19,285 bases of DNA from Lachnospiraceae bacterium UBA4381 (GCA_002391105.1 DGRT01000105.1:1-19285); one strand, 5' to 3'; numbered from the stretch's first letter, positions 8,908 through 16,780 are shown. Translations and numbers: made by a program. Notes: generated by a model from the sequence alone, not told the origin.

Positions 8908-9854
8908 TAATCAAATTCTCTTTCAATCTTTTTTCTCTTAAGAACTCTGATAACTATAAATAAAATAACCAGAACTACAACTGAAGCTATAATGATTAGC
9001 AGCTTGTCTATATCTGTCATCTTCTTTCTGGTATCCTGCTTTACCTGTATAATATCTGAGAAGTCCTGCTCTATAACATTTATCCTTCCATCATTTCCTA
9101 TATAGACTTTTTCTGAATACTCATTTCCGTCTATATCCTCATAGGTTATAACTATCTTGTTCTCATTTCTGTCAATTCTTGCAAGAGCAGTTGCAGCAGT
9201 GATTATATCTATATTTGCACTCTTTCCTGCCTTGATATTACCTACATATGTCGTAGCCTCACTTATATTTTCTCCGGAAGCAGTTGCCTTGACCTTATAT
9301 ATATCTGCACCTCCGACATTATTGATCGTTGATACGATCTCAATATTGTCGCCAAGCCTTATCTCCTCCTCTGCTATATAGGTATCTGTTACCATCACTT
9401 CTGTCTTCTGCTTTACAGGAACATAGATTGTTTCATTAACTGTATAGCCCTTGCTCCAGTCCTCATACTCTATCTTCAGCTTCAGCTTGTAGGACTTATC
9501 CTCCAGACTGCTTACAGCCTGTAGTCCGAATTCCAGCTCTTCCTCAGCCTCACCATTTATCTCGGCTATGTAGCTGCTTCCGGTTCCATTTAGAGGAAGA
9601 AACTCACCATTATCCGAAGATATGCTTGCCTTCAGGTTCATGATCTTATTTCTGGAAGTATTTTTCAGGGTTATACTCACCTTAAAATCATCTCCGGGAT
9701 ATATAACATCCTTACTGAGACTATATTCTGTCATCATAACACGAGGTGTAAGTGCCTCAGCTTCTCCGGAAGGAAACAGACTGATAATTACTGCAAAGCA
9801 TATAGCTATTATTATTCCTGTTATTATCTTATTATTCTTTTTCATAATATGCAT
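8907..9854 (-). CDS. membrane-anchored extracellular protein with CARDB/NEW3-like domains
   Basis: A 315-residue protein with an N-terminal signal sequence (about 8-34), two successive beta-sandwich-like regions (about 45-150 and 155-255), a single C-terminal span (about 285-305) and a basic cytosolic tail (RVLKRKKIEREFD). The phrases YPGDDFKVSITLKNTS and RLGDNIEIVSTINNVG are the usual opening strands of CARDB/NEW3-type domains, seen in secreted or adhesive proteins. I kept ATG 9854 because AAGGA lies 7 bp upstream; ATG 9845 is the alternative. It sits between the two permease genes (35-bp gap upstream, 1-bp overlap downstream), so it is probably an extracellular accessory subunit of the exporter. 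This placement is inference. Confidence 0.85.
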   Translation of the reverse strand: MHIMKKNNKIITGIIIAICFAVIISLFPSGEAEALTPRVMMTEYSLSKDVIYPGDDFKVSITLKNTSRNKIMNLKASISSDNGEFLPLNGTGSSYIAEINGEAEEELEFGLQAVSSLEDKSYKLKLKIEYEDWSKGYTVNETIYVPVKQKTEVMVTDTYIAEEEIRLGDNIEIVSTINNVGGADIYKVKATASGENISEATTYVGNIKAGKSANIDIITAATALARIDRNENKIVITYEDIDGNEYSEKVYIGNDGRINVIEQDFSDIIQVKQDTRKKMTDIDKLLIIIASVVVLVILFIVIRVLKRKKIEREFD

Positions 9855-9889
9855 TCTTATATCCTTTCTATATAGTCTGGTAAACTAGA

Positions 9890-12550
9890 TTATTCTCCGG
9901 ATTGGATAAGCTCCTCTGCTACATCCAGTCTCATGGACTTAAGGCAGAAATAATTAGTTCCACAAAGCACTGCAAGCTCCAGAGCTGCAAGAATAATTAC
10001 TGCAGGCCAGAATATATACATGTCCCCTCTAAAAAGATACTTTGTAAGTCCTTCATATATCATATATTCAACTGTCAGTCCCAGTAACGAACCAAGTATT
10101 ACCGATATGATCCATACTATTCCGCCTTCAAGAACCACCGACTTCATAAGACTCTTCTTTGTCATTCCTATAGCTCTAAGCTGAGCCAGTTCTTTACGCC
10201 TGAGCTGCAGGTTACTTATGGAGACATACATCGTTGTAAATGCGCTCGCCAGCACTATAACAAGTATCACCGCTCCAACTAAGAGAAACTGCTTTATACC
10301 ATTCGCAAGACCTGAAACCGCATATATATATTCGCCTGTGGAAACATAAAGACCATATTCGCCCATTTTTTCTGTATAGGCATTCATAAATGCATCCTTG
10401 GAAATATCACTGCTGAATATATTTGATACATGAAACTTAAAACCACTGTACTCATCCTGAGCTTTACCGGTTATCTCAAAATATCTATCCAGAGGCACGA
10501 CTAAAGAAGGTCCACCCACCCGTCTGTTAGGATCTGAAGCTATACCTTCTATCTTAAGCTTTATCACATCTCCATCTTCTATAAGCTTCTCTCTCGCCCC
10601 GTTTATTATCATACTCTTGGTCTTTTGATTCTGATCTACGGGCGTATAATCCTCATAAGGATTACGTTCTGTATTTTCACCGGACTCATCCACAGGATGT
10701 GCTTTCTCCCACTCCTCTGAAAGTGCCATTATCTTCTGATCATGTTCTCTTGCTCTTTCCAGCTCCTCCTGAACCAGAATATAAAGCTTTGCAGGATCAA
10801 CTATTTCGACCTCATCTCCCACCTTTACATTCATAATATCAAAGGTTTTAAATTCGTTCATTACATAGTCTTCACTAAAATCATCTACTCTGGTAAGCTC
10901 TGTCCGGTTGACAAGAATCACACCATTCTCTGACAGATCTGTAGTTCCTTCTACAAGAGCATCAGTGATTCTCTGATAATCCTCCTCATCATATCCATAG
11001 AGGTCTAACTGCTCAGTAAATATTTCTGCCGCATCACCTGCTGAGTCCAGTGAACTCTCTTCGCCTTCCTTCGGATCAAATATCGAGTAATCTACAAGAC
11101 CTAGACCGGCTCTTCTATACTCTGCTCTGGAGTTTCGGATTATCTCCCTTCCTTTTTCGTACTTCTCCCAGGGATAGTCACCATCATCCGGATGAGCTTC
11201 TCTCCAGGCTTTAAGCGCAGGTGTTTCTTCGCCGGATTCTTCCATAAGAAACTGCTTATCACGTTCATTAGTTCTGGACTTATAAAGTGTTGATTCAAAA
11301 GTATCATTATAATAATCATCTGTCAGATTCTCAGCAACCCAGCCATTTTCTACCATATATACGGTATCTGCATATAGATACTTCACATCACTGATACCAT
11401 TTGTCTGGGAGATGACCCTTATAGCATCTGCCGAGTATGTACTTGCCTTTATCTCGTCAGTCGTTCCAATAGAGGATATATCTCCTACCTGCTCCTCCTG
11501 ATAGTAGCCATAGATACTGTTCGTCATCCAGAGAAATCTGGCAAGGGTTCCAGCCACGCCACCTATCACAAATACTGTAGCTATCCCAAATGCCATAGAG
11601 CCTACAGTCTTTATAAATCTTCCATTATTTCTTTTTATATTTTTATATGCGTAGTCGCCCTCTATTCCAAAGATGAGCTTCCATATTCCGCTGTTTACTT
11701 TTCTGATTCTTCTGTTTCTGACACGGTAATTACCACGAACCGCCTCAATAGGATTTACCTTCAGAACCTGTTTTATACCATCGCCTATTGCAAAGTACAT
11801 ATCTCCGTAAAAAGCAACTCCTAAAAATAAAACCGGAAGAATATGAAATCTCATCGGAAACTCAAAACTGCTGCAGATAGGAATACTTATCAGATAACCT
11901 GCGATTATTCCCAGAGCTATTCCTATAGTTTCTACTATCACGGTTTCCCTGAATACTATGGCTCTTACCTGTTTTCTGGTTGCTCCTATGCACCTCAGAT
12001 TTCCATAGTCCTTGATCCGCTCCATCGCAGATATCTGCGTACTGTTCCTTATGATTCCGACACCGATTATCGCAAAAACATAAGCAACGAATATAGTCGC
12101 CAGTATAAGCACATATCCCAACCCTTCATCATCCTGGAGATATGTCCACATCAGATCCATATTACCTTCGGTTTTTACATTATAGGTTTCTTCGATGTAA
12201 TGTCTGTAATACTTTATCAGCATTACATTATTGACATTTATATGAAGCGCATTTGCATAAATGGTGTTCTCATCATCATCTCGCCAGGAATATGCTTTCC
12301 CAAGATATGCTGATACTACAAAATCTTCATTGACAATTCCCTGCAATACATCCACATCATCTGTCAGTACCAGTATCTCAAAATCATCCTCTGCCCTGAC
12401 ATCCGCTCTGTACTTGACCAGCCAGTTAGTCATGGTATTGAGAAAGGCAAAAAGAAGAGCGGCAACCAACGCACAGCCTATTACCGTAAGAATGGATCGC
12501 CGCTTATTCTTATTCAGATATCTGTTCCCCAATTCTTTATAGTTTTCCAT
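9890..12550 (-). CDS. large FtsX-like ABC transporter permease
   Basis: An 886-residue permease built from two FtsX-like halves. Approximate spans are 21-41, 151-171, 203-223, 233-256, 316-338, 763-785, 813-833 and 848-868. The coupling motifs LRCIGATRKQVRAIV (first half) and LAQLRAIGMTKKSLM (second half) match the family pattern. About 420 residues between the fifth and sixth spans form a very large, charged extracellular domain. I chose ATG 12550 instead of TTG 12556 because AAGG is then 6 bp upstream. Family members act in lipoprotein release, cell-wall hydrolase control or peptide export and resistance. Which applies here cannot be read. The ATPase gene upstream is separated by a 114-bp gap holding a tandem repeat. 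Confidence 0.9.
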   Translation of the reverse strand: MENYKELGNRYLNKNKRRSILTVIGCALVAALLFAFLNTMTNWLVKYRADVRAEDDFEILVLTDDVDVLQGIVNEDFVVSAYLGKAYSWRDDDENTIYANALHINVNNVMLIKYYRHYIEETYNVKTEGNMDLMWTYLQDDEGLGYVLILATIFVAYVFAIIGVGIIRNSTQISAMERIKDYGNLRCIGATRKQVRAIVFRETVIVETIGIALGIIAGYLISIPICSSFEFPMRFHILPVLFLGVAFYGDMYFAIGDGIKQVLKVNPIEAVRGNYRVRNRRIRKVNSGIWKLIFGIEGDYAYKNIKRNNGRFIKTVGSMAFGIATVFVIGGVAGTLARFLWMTNSIYGYYQEEQVGDISSIGTTDEIKASTYSADAIRVISQTNGISDVKYLYADTVYMVENGWVAENLTDDYYNDTFESTLYKSRTNERDKQFLMEESGEETPALKAWREAHPDDGDYPWEKYEKGREIIRNSRAEYRRAGLGLVDYSIFDPKEGEESSLDSAGDAAEIFTEQLDLYGYDEEDYQRITDALVEGTTDLSENGVILVNRTELTRVDDFSEDYVMNEFKTFDIMNVKVGDEVEIVDPAKLYILVQEELERAREHDQKIMALSEEWEKAHPVDESGENTERNPYEDYTPVDQNQKTKSMIINGAREKLIEDGDVIKLKIEGIASDPNRRVGGPSLVVPLDRYFEITGKAQDEYSGFKFHVSNIFSSDISKDAFMNAYTEKMGEYGLYVSTGEYIYAVSGLANGIKQFLLVGAVILVIVLASAFTTMYVSISNLQLRRKELAQLRAIGMTKKSLMKSVVLEGGIVWIISVILGSLLGLTVEYMIYEGLTKYLFRGDMYIFWPAVIILAALELAVLCGTNYFCLKSMRLDVAEELIQSGE

Positions 12551-12592
12551 ACCCAACCTTCCGTTTGTAACCCTACTGTCTTTCTATTACCT

Positions 12593-12657
12593 CTCTTCGG
12601 GCTTTTGTTTTTACTCTTAAGACTTTTGTATTTTACTCTTCGAGCTATTACGTTTTA
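12593..12657. repeat. three tandem repeats of about 22 bp between ATPase and permease genes
   Basis: Units at 12593-12613 (21 bp), 12614-12635 and 12636-12657 (22 bp each) all begin CTCTT and end in T-rich TTTTA on the + strand, with middle positions diverged. They fill over half of the 114-bp gap between the two genes. On the transcribed strand this reads as repeated GAAGAG and TAAAA blocks without strong pairing. Confidence 0.65.
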
Positions 12658-12664
12658 TGCACTA

Positions 12665-13333
12665 TTAATTTTCTTCTACCTCTCCATCCTTAATCCTGAC
12701 TATACGGTCTGCTTCACGTGCAAGATCCATATTGTGTGTGATGATAACCAGTGTCTGACCTATATCATGGACAGATTTCATCAAGAGATCCATAACCTCC
12801 CGACCATTCTTGGAATCCAGAGCACCTGTAGGCTCATCTGCAAGCACAAGTGACGGATTGTTTGCCAGCGCTCTCGCTATTGCCGTTCTCTGCTGCTGGC
12901 CACCGGACAACTGATTAGGCAGATGCCTGCGTCTTTCTGTAAGTCCAAGTATTTCAATGATATGATCTATATATTCCTTATCCGGCTTCTTGTGATCCAG
13001 AAGTACCGGCATCTTGATATTTTCTTCTACGGTAAGAACAGGAATCAGATGATAAGCCTGAAATATGAAACCGACCTTTCTTCTACGGAATATGCTGAGC
13101 TCATCATCATTATATTTGGTGATTTCCTTTCCATCTATATATACAGTTCCGTCTGATGGAGTATCCACTCCACCCATAATATTAAGGAGTGTTGACTTAC
13201 CACTTCCTGAAGCTCCAACTACAGAAACCACACTTCCCTTTTCAATATCCAGACTTACATTATGAAGTGCAAGTACCTGATTCTCCTTTTCCCCATATAT
13301 CTTAGTGACATTTTTCATCTCAACTATATTCAT
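12665..13333 (-). CDS. ABC transporter ATP-binding protein (LolD/MacB type)
   Basis: A 222-residue ABC ATPase with every functional motif: Walker A GASGSGKST (40-48), Q-loop Gln92, signature LSGGQQQR (142-149), Walker B LVLADEP (162-168) and switch His200. The sequence between Q-loop and signature (AYHLIPVLTVEENIKMP) is typical of ATPases serving FtsX/MacB permeases. The ATG at 13333 has AGGA 7 bp upstream. It is the only complete ABC ATPase in the window and probably powers both downstream permeases. It is flanked upstream by four 30-bp repeats and downstream by three 22-bp repeats. Energising lipoprotein, peptide or cell-envelope transactions is known for the family; the substrate here is unknown. 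Confidence 0.95.
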   Translation of the reverse strand: MNIVEMKNVTKIYGEKENQVLALHNVSLDIEKGSVVSVVGASGSGKSTLLNIMGGVDTPSDGTVYIDGKEITKYNDDELSIFRRRKVGFIFQAYHLIPVLTVEENIKMPVLLDHKKPDKEYIDHIIEILGLTERRRHLPNQLSGGQQQRTAIARALANNPSLVLADEPTGALDSKNGREVMDLLMKSVHDIGQTLVIITHNMDLAREADRIVRIKDGEVEEN

Positions 13334-13371
13334 ACCCGGATCCTTTCCTATGGCAGAGGGACAAGTATCTA

Positions 13372-13398
13372 ATCATATTTTGTAGCAATAGCAGACAA
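13372..13398 (-). promoter_or_regulatory. candidate promoter of the ABC module
   Basis: On the minus strand TATGAT (13377-13372) is preceded by TTGTCT (13398-13393, 15-bp spacer) or AGTTGT (17-bp spacer). Transcription would begin near 13365, about 32 bases before the ATPase ATG. The -35 box falls in the first unit of the 30-bp repeat array, and the other three units lie directly upstream. The boxes are imperfect. Confidence 0.35.
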
Positions 13399-13505
13399 CT
13401 TATCTTGCTTCGTTTCAATAGCTGGCAGCTTATCTTACCTCATTGCAATAACTGGCAGCTTATCTTGCTTCGTTTCAATAGCCGGCTACTTATCTTGCTT
13501 GTAAC
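13386..13505. repeat. four tandem 30-bp repeats in non-coding DNA
   Basis: Exact 30-bp units at 13386-13415, 13416-13445, 13446-13475 and 13476-13505, each opening CAATA and carrying CTTATCTT in the middle. Units 2 and 3 are most alike. Each unit contains a short near-palindrome: AGCTGGCAGCT in unit 2, one mismatch from it in unit 3, AGCCGGCT in unit 4, degraded in unit 1. The array lies between the PrsW stop and the ABC ATPase start. There are no spacers, so it is not a CRISPR. A stop codon interrupts the minus-strand frame, so it is not a coding repeat. Confidence 0.85.
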
Positions 13506-13507
13506 TG

Positions 13508-13525
13508 TGGCAGAAGCTTCTGTCA
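13508..13525. repeat. 18-bp palindrome just after the PrsW stop codon
   Basis: The arms of 13508-13525 pair around AAGCTT with only one non-Watson-Crick position (CAGAAGCTTCTG core). It begins five bases after the PrsW stop on the minus strand. There is no T-run after it, so it may stabilise the 3' end or bind a protein rather than terminate transcription. Confidence 0.5.
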
Positions 13526-13530
13526 TATTA

Positions 13531-14994
13531 TCATTGTATTTGATGCAGGGATGCTCCACATCCAGTGCAGTAAAATGCATTAAAATTATTTATCTCTCCA
13601 CAAACAGGACAGTGAATCTGAACTCCTCTCATGGAGGATGGCATCATACGAGCAGATGCCCTCTGGTTATTATCACCAGACATACCACCTGTCATATCCT
13701 TTGGGCCACCTTGAGAAGTGCTTCCTTGGTATGACATATCGCCCTGTCCCATACTTCCAGCCCCATTTCCTGTAGCACTACTGTAATAGGTACTATAATC
13801 CGGCTCACGATATGTTCCTGCTTCCTCGTCCCGATGTTCACTATAGCTAAGACCTCTGCCGGTCTTCTCGCCCACAATCTCCGGTTTATACTCCTGTTTC
13901 TTACCAACAACCGTTGGCTCATATCCGGATCTTTTTTCTGTAACAAATGGCTGACCTGCCCCTTGCGATGGCGCATACTTACTAGTTCCCGACTGCGGCT
14001 GTCCATACTGACTAGCTCCAGACTGAGGCTGTCCATATTGTCCCGCTCCCGGCTGTGACTGTCCATACTGTCCCGCTCCCGACCTGTAATCCGGTTCCGG
14101 CATTCCATATTGTGGCTGAACAAAAGGTCTGGAATTTGCATTTGCATCTTCGCCAGTCTGTACCATACTGGTATTTGAACCATATGTATATGCTCCGTAA
14201 ACCGGAGCCTGATATCCGCCATATGACTGATACGGATTTGCATTTACCCAGTACTGACGGAACTTCGGCGCCTCATACATTTTCTGATTCGTTTTCTTTG
14301 CCTTATGAATACGAATTAATGTGAAAATATCTGCCACTATAACAAATATTATAAAAAGTATCATAAATACTACTCTCTGAGTAAAGAGACAGAAATCATA
14401 GAATCCATGAAGTGAGCAGGCAACCAGAAAGCCTATCAGAAGATTCCTTCTGCATCCGGCTCTATCCCCATAAGACTTGGCGTACTTAGCATTTCCATAG
14501 TAATACCCCATGAATATCGCACACATTCCATGACATGGTATTGCCAGAAGTCCTCTTGATATTCCAAGCGAAAGAACTGTGTCCGTATTCTCCATAAGGA
14601 GATACATGACATTTTCTATTCCGGCAAAGCCCATGGAGGCAAAAAGACAATATACTATTCCATCGAACTTATAATTAAAATGTCTGTTTCTCCAGGTCAA
14701 AATGTAAGCTGCCAGAAACTTGACTCCTTCCTCTATAACTGCAACGCCAAAAAAAGCTGTTACAGCAAGATAGACTAAGTCCATACCACCAAATGTAAGA
14801 TTTATAACCTTTTCAGCCAGCCACTCAAGTATAATTGCCGGTATTGCAGATAATATTCCCAGTCCGAATATTCCAAGCAGAAGTCCGAGGGGTTCCTTCT
14901 CATGATTATCCTGCAGATAAATATATACCATCATAAATATTGCGGGTATCAAGGCAATTACGATGATCATCCAGGTACTAAGTTCTATATCCAA
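13531..14994 (-). CDS. PrsW-family intramembrane metalloprotease with C-terminal zinc ribbon
   Basis: A 487-residue protein. The first 230 or so residues are a multi-span PrsW domain with the expected motifs: EEGVK (Glu88, Glu89, Lys92), FDGIVYCLFASMGFAGIEN (110-128), His155 in PCHGM and His196 in LHGFYDF. These probably hold a metal for cleaving membrane substrates. Residues about 240-455 are a Gln/Gly/Tyr/Ser-rich linker with a 10-residue repeat (GAGQYGQPQS type). The end is a zinc ribbon with Cys462, Cys465, Cys476 and Cys479. Ordinary PrsW is about 220 residues, so the linker and ribbon are additions. TTG 14994 is the likely start, since AAGGAG lies 9 bp upstream and the next ATG (14970) would cut into the first span. 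No sigma/anti-sigma pair is nearby, so the substrate is unknown. Confidence 0.9.
   Translation of the reverse strand: MDIELSTWMIIVIALIPAIFMMVYIYLQDNHEKEPLGLLLGIFGLGILSAIPAIILEWLAEKVINLTFGGMDLVYLAVTAFFGVAVIEEGVKFLAAYILTWRNRHFNYKFDGIVYCLFASMGFAGIENVMYLLMENTDTVLSLGISRGLLAIPCHGMCAIFMGYYYGNAKYAKSYGDRAGCRRNLLIGFLVACSLHGFYDFCLFTQRVVFMILFIIFVIVADIFTLIRIHKAKKTNQKMYEAPKFRQYWVNANPYQSYGGYQAPVYGAYTYGSNTSMVQTGEDANANSRPFVQPQYGMPEPDYRSGAGQYGQSQPGAGQYGQPQSGASQYGQPQSGTSKYAPSQGAGQPFVTEKRSGYEPTVVGKKQEYKPEIVGEKTGRGLSYSEHRDEEAGTYREPDYSTYYSSATGNGAGSMGQGDMSYQGSTSQGGPKDMTGGMSGDNNQRASARMMPSSMRGVQIHCPVCGEINNFNAFYCTGCGASLHQIQ
13961..14080 (-). repeat. 30-bp coding repeat in the PrsW linker
   Basis: Units at 13991-14020, 14021-14050 and 14051-14080, with a diverged fourth at 13961-13990, encode G-A-G-Q-Y-G-Q-P-Q-S-like decapeptides. 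The period is exactly 30 bp, the same as the non-coding array 480 bp downstream, but the unit sequences do not look related. Confidence 0.8.
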
Positions 14995-15003
14995 CCTATT
15001 ACA

Positions 15004-15009
15004 CTCCTT
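15004..15009 (-). promoter_or_regulatory. ribosome binding site that decides the TTG start of PrsW
   Basis: AAGGAG on the minus strand lies 9 bp before TTG 14994. No other start codon is suitably placed for it. Confidence 0.7.
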
Positions 15010-15040
15010 ATAAAAACGCTTAATCAGATATGATAATTAA

Positions 15041-16495
15041 TTACTTTTTGTTAGATCTTCTTCTCCTTGAAGAATCCTTTGCCGGTTTCCCAGAGGTATT
15101 TGTTTCATTATCGGAGCTTCCCCGGTTATTATCCGATTCCTGCCTGTCATTCACTTCCCGGTCAGAAGCTTCTCCGGTATTTCCATTCTCTTCGGATTCA
15201 TCCTTCTTGGATTTATTATCTTCAGGTTCATCCTCCTTAGATTTGTTATCTTCAGGGGCATCCTCTTTAGATTTGTTATTTTCGGGGGCATCCTCCTGAA
15301 ATTTGTCACCTTCGGGTTCATTTTCCGGATTATCATTTTTAGATGAATCACCGTCTTTTTTTGCCTTTCCTTCCCGAAGCCTGCGGCTGTAATCCTCTTT
15401 GATAAGCTGATATATAGTAGCTGTTATCGGCACTCCGCAAAGCATTCCGACTACACCAAACAGGCTGCCGCCGACAGTAATGGAAACCAGCACCCACAGA
15501 CTCTCCAGATTAACGTAGGATCCTACTACATTTGGATAGATAAACTTATTATCCACCTGCTGAAGAACAAGCAGATATATGATGAAAAACAGTGCTTTTA
15601 TAGGAGATATCGTAAAAATGATAAATGCCGCTATAGCCGCTCCGATAAATGCACCAACTATCGGTATAAGAGCAGTAAATGCTATGATTACTCCTGTCAG
15701 AATAGGATAAGGGAACCTGAGTATCCACATGCCTATACCGCAAAGAGTACCAAGAATTACAGCATCCAGAACCTGAGCTACTATATAGTTGTGAAAGTTT
15801 TCATCCAGTACATGAGCTATCCTTATAAGGCTTTCACCTTTATATATATAAACCCGAATAAGACCGGAAAACTGCCTCTTGAGATGCTCCTTATCCAGAA
15901 GTATATACATTGAAAACACTATACCTATAAGCGTTTCGGTTATTCCATTTATTATGCTGGAAACAGATTCTGCAATAGTGGAAAATGCACCGCTGGCACC
16001 ATTTAGAAGAAAGCTTCCCAGCTTTGCTATGGTATTACCAATATCTGAACCTGAAGGGAGCATTTCCATTAACTGTTCTGCGTATTTACCAAAAATTTCA
16101 TTATGCTGAAGATCTCTCAGTATTTCAAACACCTTTTCCTGTGCATTTGTAAGTACCATTACCAGACTCTTTACAAACTGGGGACCTACTACTACAACTA
16201 TAAGCACTATGATGGCGATGATAGCAATAAACGCCAGAAGCATACTTACAAGCCTCCGGAGCTTGGTGGTCTTTCTTTTCTTCTTGTCAAATCTTCTGAA
16301 AAGCTTTTCAAATCCCATCATCGGTATATTTACGATATAGGCTATAACAGCGCCGATTATCAGAGACATACCTGCATTAAGACATAACAGCCCAAGTCCA
16401 ACCAGATTGTCCCAATAATGAATAAATAAAAATATAACTAATACTATAAATACGATTGGCATATAATGCCCAACCTTCTTTTTAAAGCCGTTCAT
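15041..16495 (-). CDS. AI-2E family transporter with long charged tail
   Basis: A 484-residue protein of the AI-2E/PerM (formerly UPF0118) family. About eight spans cover residues 10-365. The loop TGVIIAFTALIPIVGAFIG and the later sequence PNVVGSYVNLESLWVLVSI with GVVGMLCGVPI are family signatures. Residues about 367-484 form a hydrophilic tail with a 10-residue N-K-S-K-E-D-x-P-E-D repeat, ending in a cluster of Arg/Lys (SSRRRRSNKK). I chose ATG 16495 (AAGGGG about 10 bp upstream) over GTG 16546, which has no ribosome site and lies within the likely promoter. Despite the name, few members transport autoinducer-2; others are ion or solute exporters. It lies 46 bp upstream of the PrsW gene and may be co-transcribed. 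Confidence 0.88.
   Translation of the reverse strand: MNGFKKKVGHYMPIVFIVLVIFLFIHYWDNLVGLGLLCLNAGMSLIIGAVIAYIVNIPMMGFEKLFRRFDKKKRKTTKLRRLVSMLLAFIAIIAIIVLIVVVVGPQFVKSLVMVLTNAQEKVFEILRDLQHNEIFGKYAEQLMEMLPSGSDIGNTIAKLGSFLLNGASGAFSTIAESVSSIINGITETLIGIVFSMYILLDKEHLKRQFSGLIRVYIYKGESLIRIAHVLDENFHNYIVAQVLDAVILGTLCGIGMWILRFPYPILTGVIIAFTALIPIVGAFIGAAIAAFIIFTISPIKALFFIIYLLVLQQVDNKFIYPNVVGSYVNLESLWVLVSITVGGSLFGVVGMLCGVPITATIYQLIKEDYSRRLREGKAKKDGDSSKNDNPENEPEGDKFQEDAPENNKSKEDAPEDNKSKEDEPEDNKSKKDESEENGNTGEASDREVNDRQESDNNRGSSDNETNTSGKPAKDSSRRRRSNKK
15191..15320 (-). repeat. 30-bp coding repeat in the AI-2E protein tail
   Basis: Units at 15191-15220, 15221-15250, 15251-15280 and 15281-15310, plus a partial fifth, encode K-S-K-E-D-x-P-E-D-N units. 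Units 2 and 3 differ at only a few bases, which suggests recent slippage or duplication. Confidence 0.85.
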
Positions 16496-16536
16496 ATCGG
16501 AGTTACCCCTTCTTATAAAATCACATAATCTCTTAA

Positions 16537-16566
16537 AATATACCACAAAAGTAATACTACTGTAAA
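16537..16566 (-). promoter_or_regulatory. candidate promoter of the AI-2E gene
   Basis: Minus-strand TTTACA (16566-16561) and TATATT (16542-16537) are 18 bp apart, each with five of six consensus bases. Transcription would start near 16530, about 35 bases before ATG 16495. This argues against a GTG start at 16546. Confidence 0.5.
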
Positions 16567-16653
16567 TCTTAATACAACTTCGACCACAGCTTGTTACTAT
16601 TCACGGTTAACTCAGAATATACTCTGGTACACGTCATGTATTCCTTTTTACCT

Positions 16654-16682
16654 TTGACACACCGGGAAATATATACTATAAC
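16654..16682 (+). promoter_or_regulatory. promoter of the tRNA-dihydrouridine synthase gene
   Basis: A consensus TTGACA (16654-16659) is followed after 17 bp by TATAAC (16677-16682). Transcription would start near 16689, leaving a leader of about 92 bases. The 12-mer TACCTTTGACAC around this -35 box also occurs at 85-96. Confidence 0.65.
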
Positions 16683-16780
16683 TTATCGGAAGGACAAAAG
16701 GTCCCATTTGGTAAAGACCTTATTTCCACCCGATATGTTACTGATGAACCAAGTATCCCATAAATTAAAAGGAGCTTCCC

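Noticed and set aside
13386..13505. CRISPR array
   Set aside because: The 30-bp units are contiguous with no spacers and are degenerate. No cas gene is present.
13508..13525. Intrinsic terminator after PrsW
   Set aside because: The palindrome is good but has almost no loop and no T-run after it on the minus strand.
13440..13526. 28-codon minus-strand frame across the 30-bp repeats (MTEASATVTSK...)
   Set aside because: No ribosome binding site precedes the ATG, and the frame ends within the array, so translation is unlikely.
13692..14243. 183-codon minus-strand frame inside the PrsW gene
   Set aside because: It is an alternative frame of the repeat-rich linker. The PrsW frame has the catalytic motifs and the zinc ribbon, so it is the real one.
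2485..14994. RsiV-like lipoprotein and PrsW as a sigma-factor signalling pair
   Set aside because: The lipoprotein has no anti-sigma segment and is lipid-anchored outside, no sigma factor gene is present, and the genes are about 9 kb apart.
15041..16495. Quorum-sensing autoinducer-2 exporter
   Set aside because: The family name is historical. Nothing in this window (no luxS or lsr genes) supports AI-2 transport.
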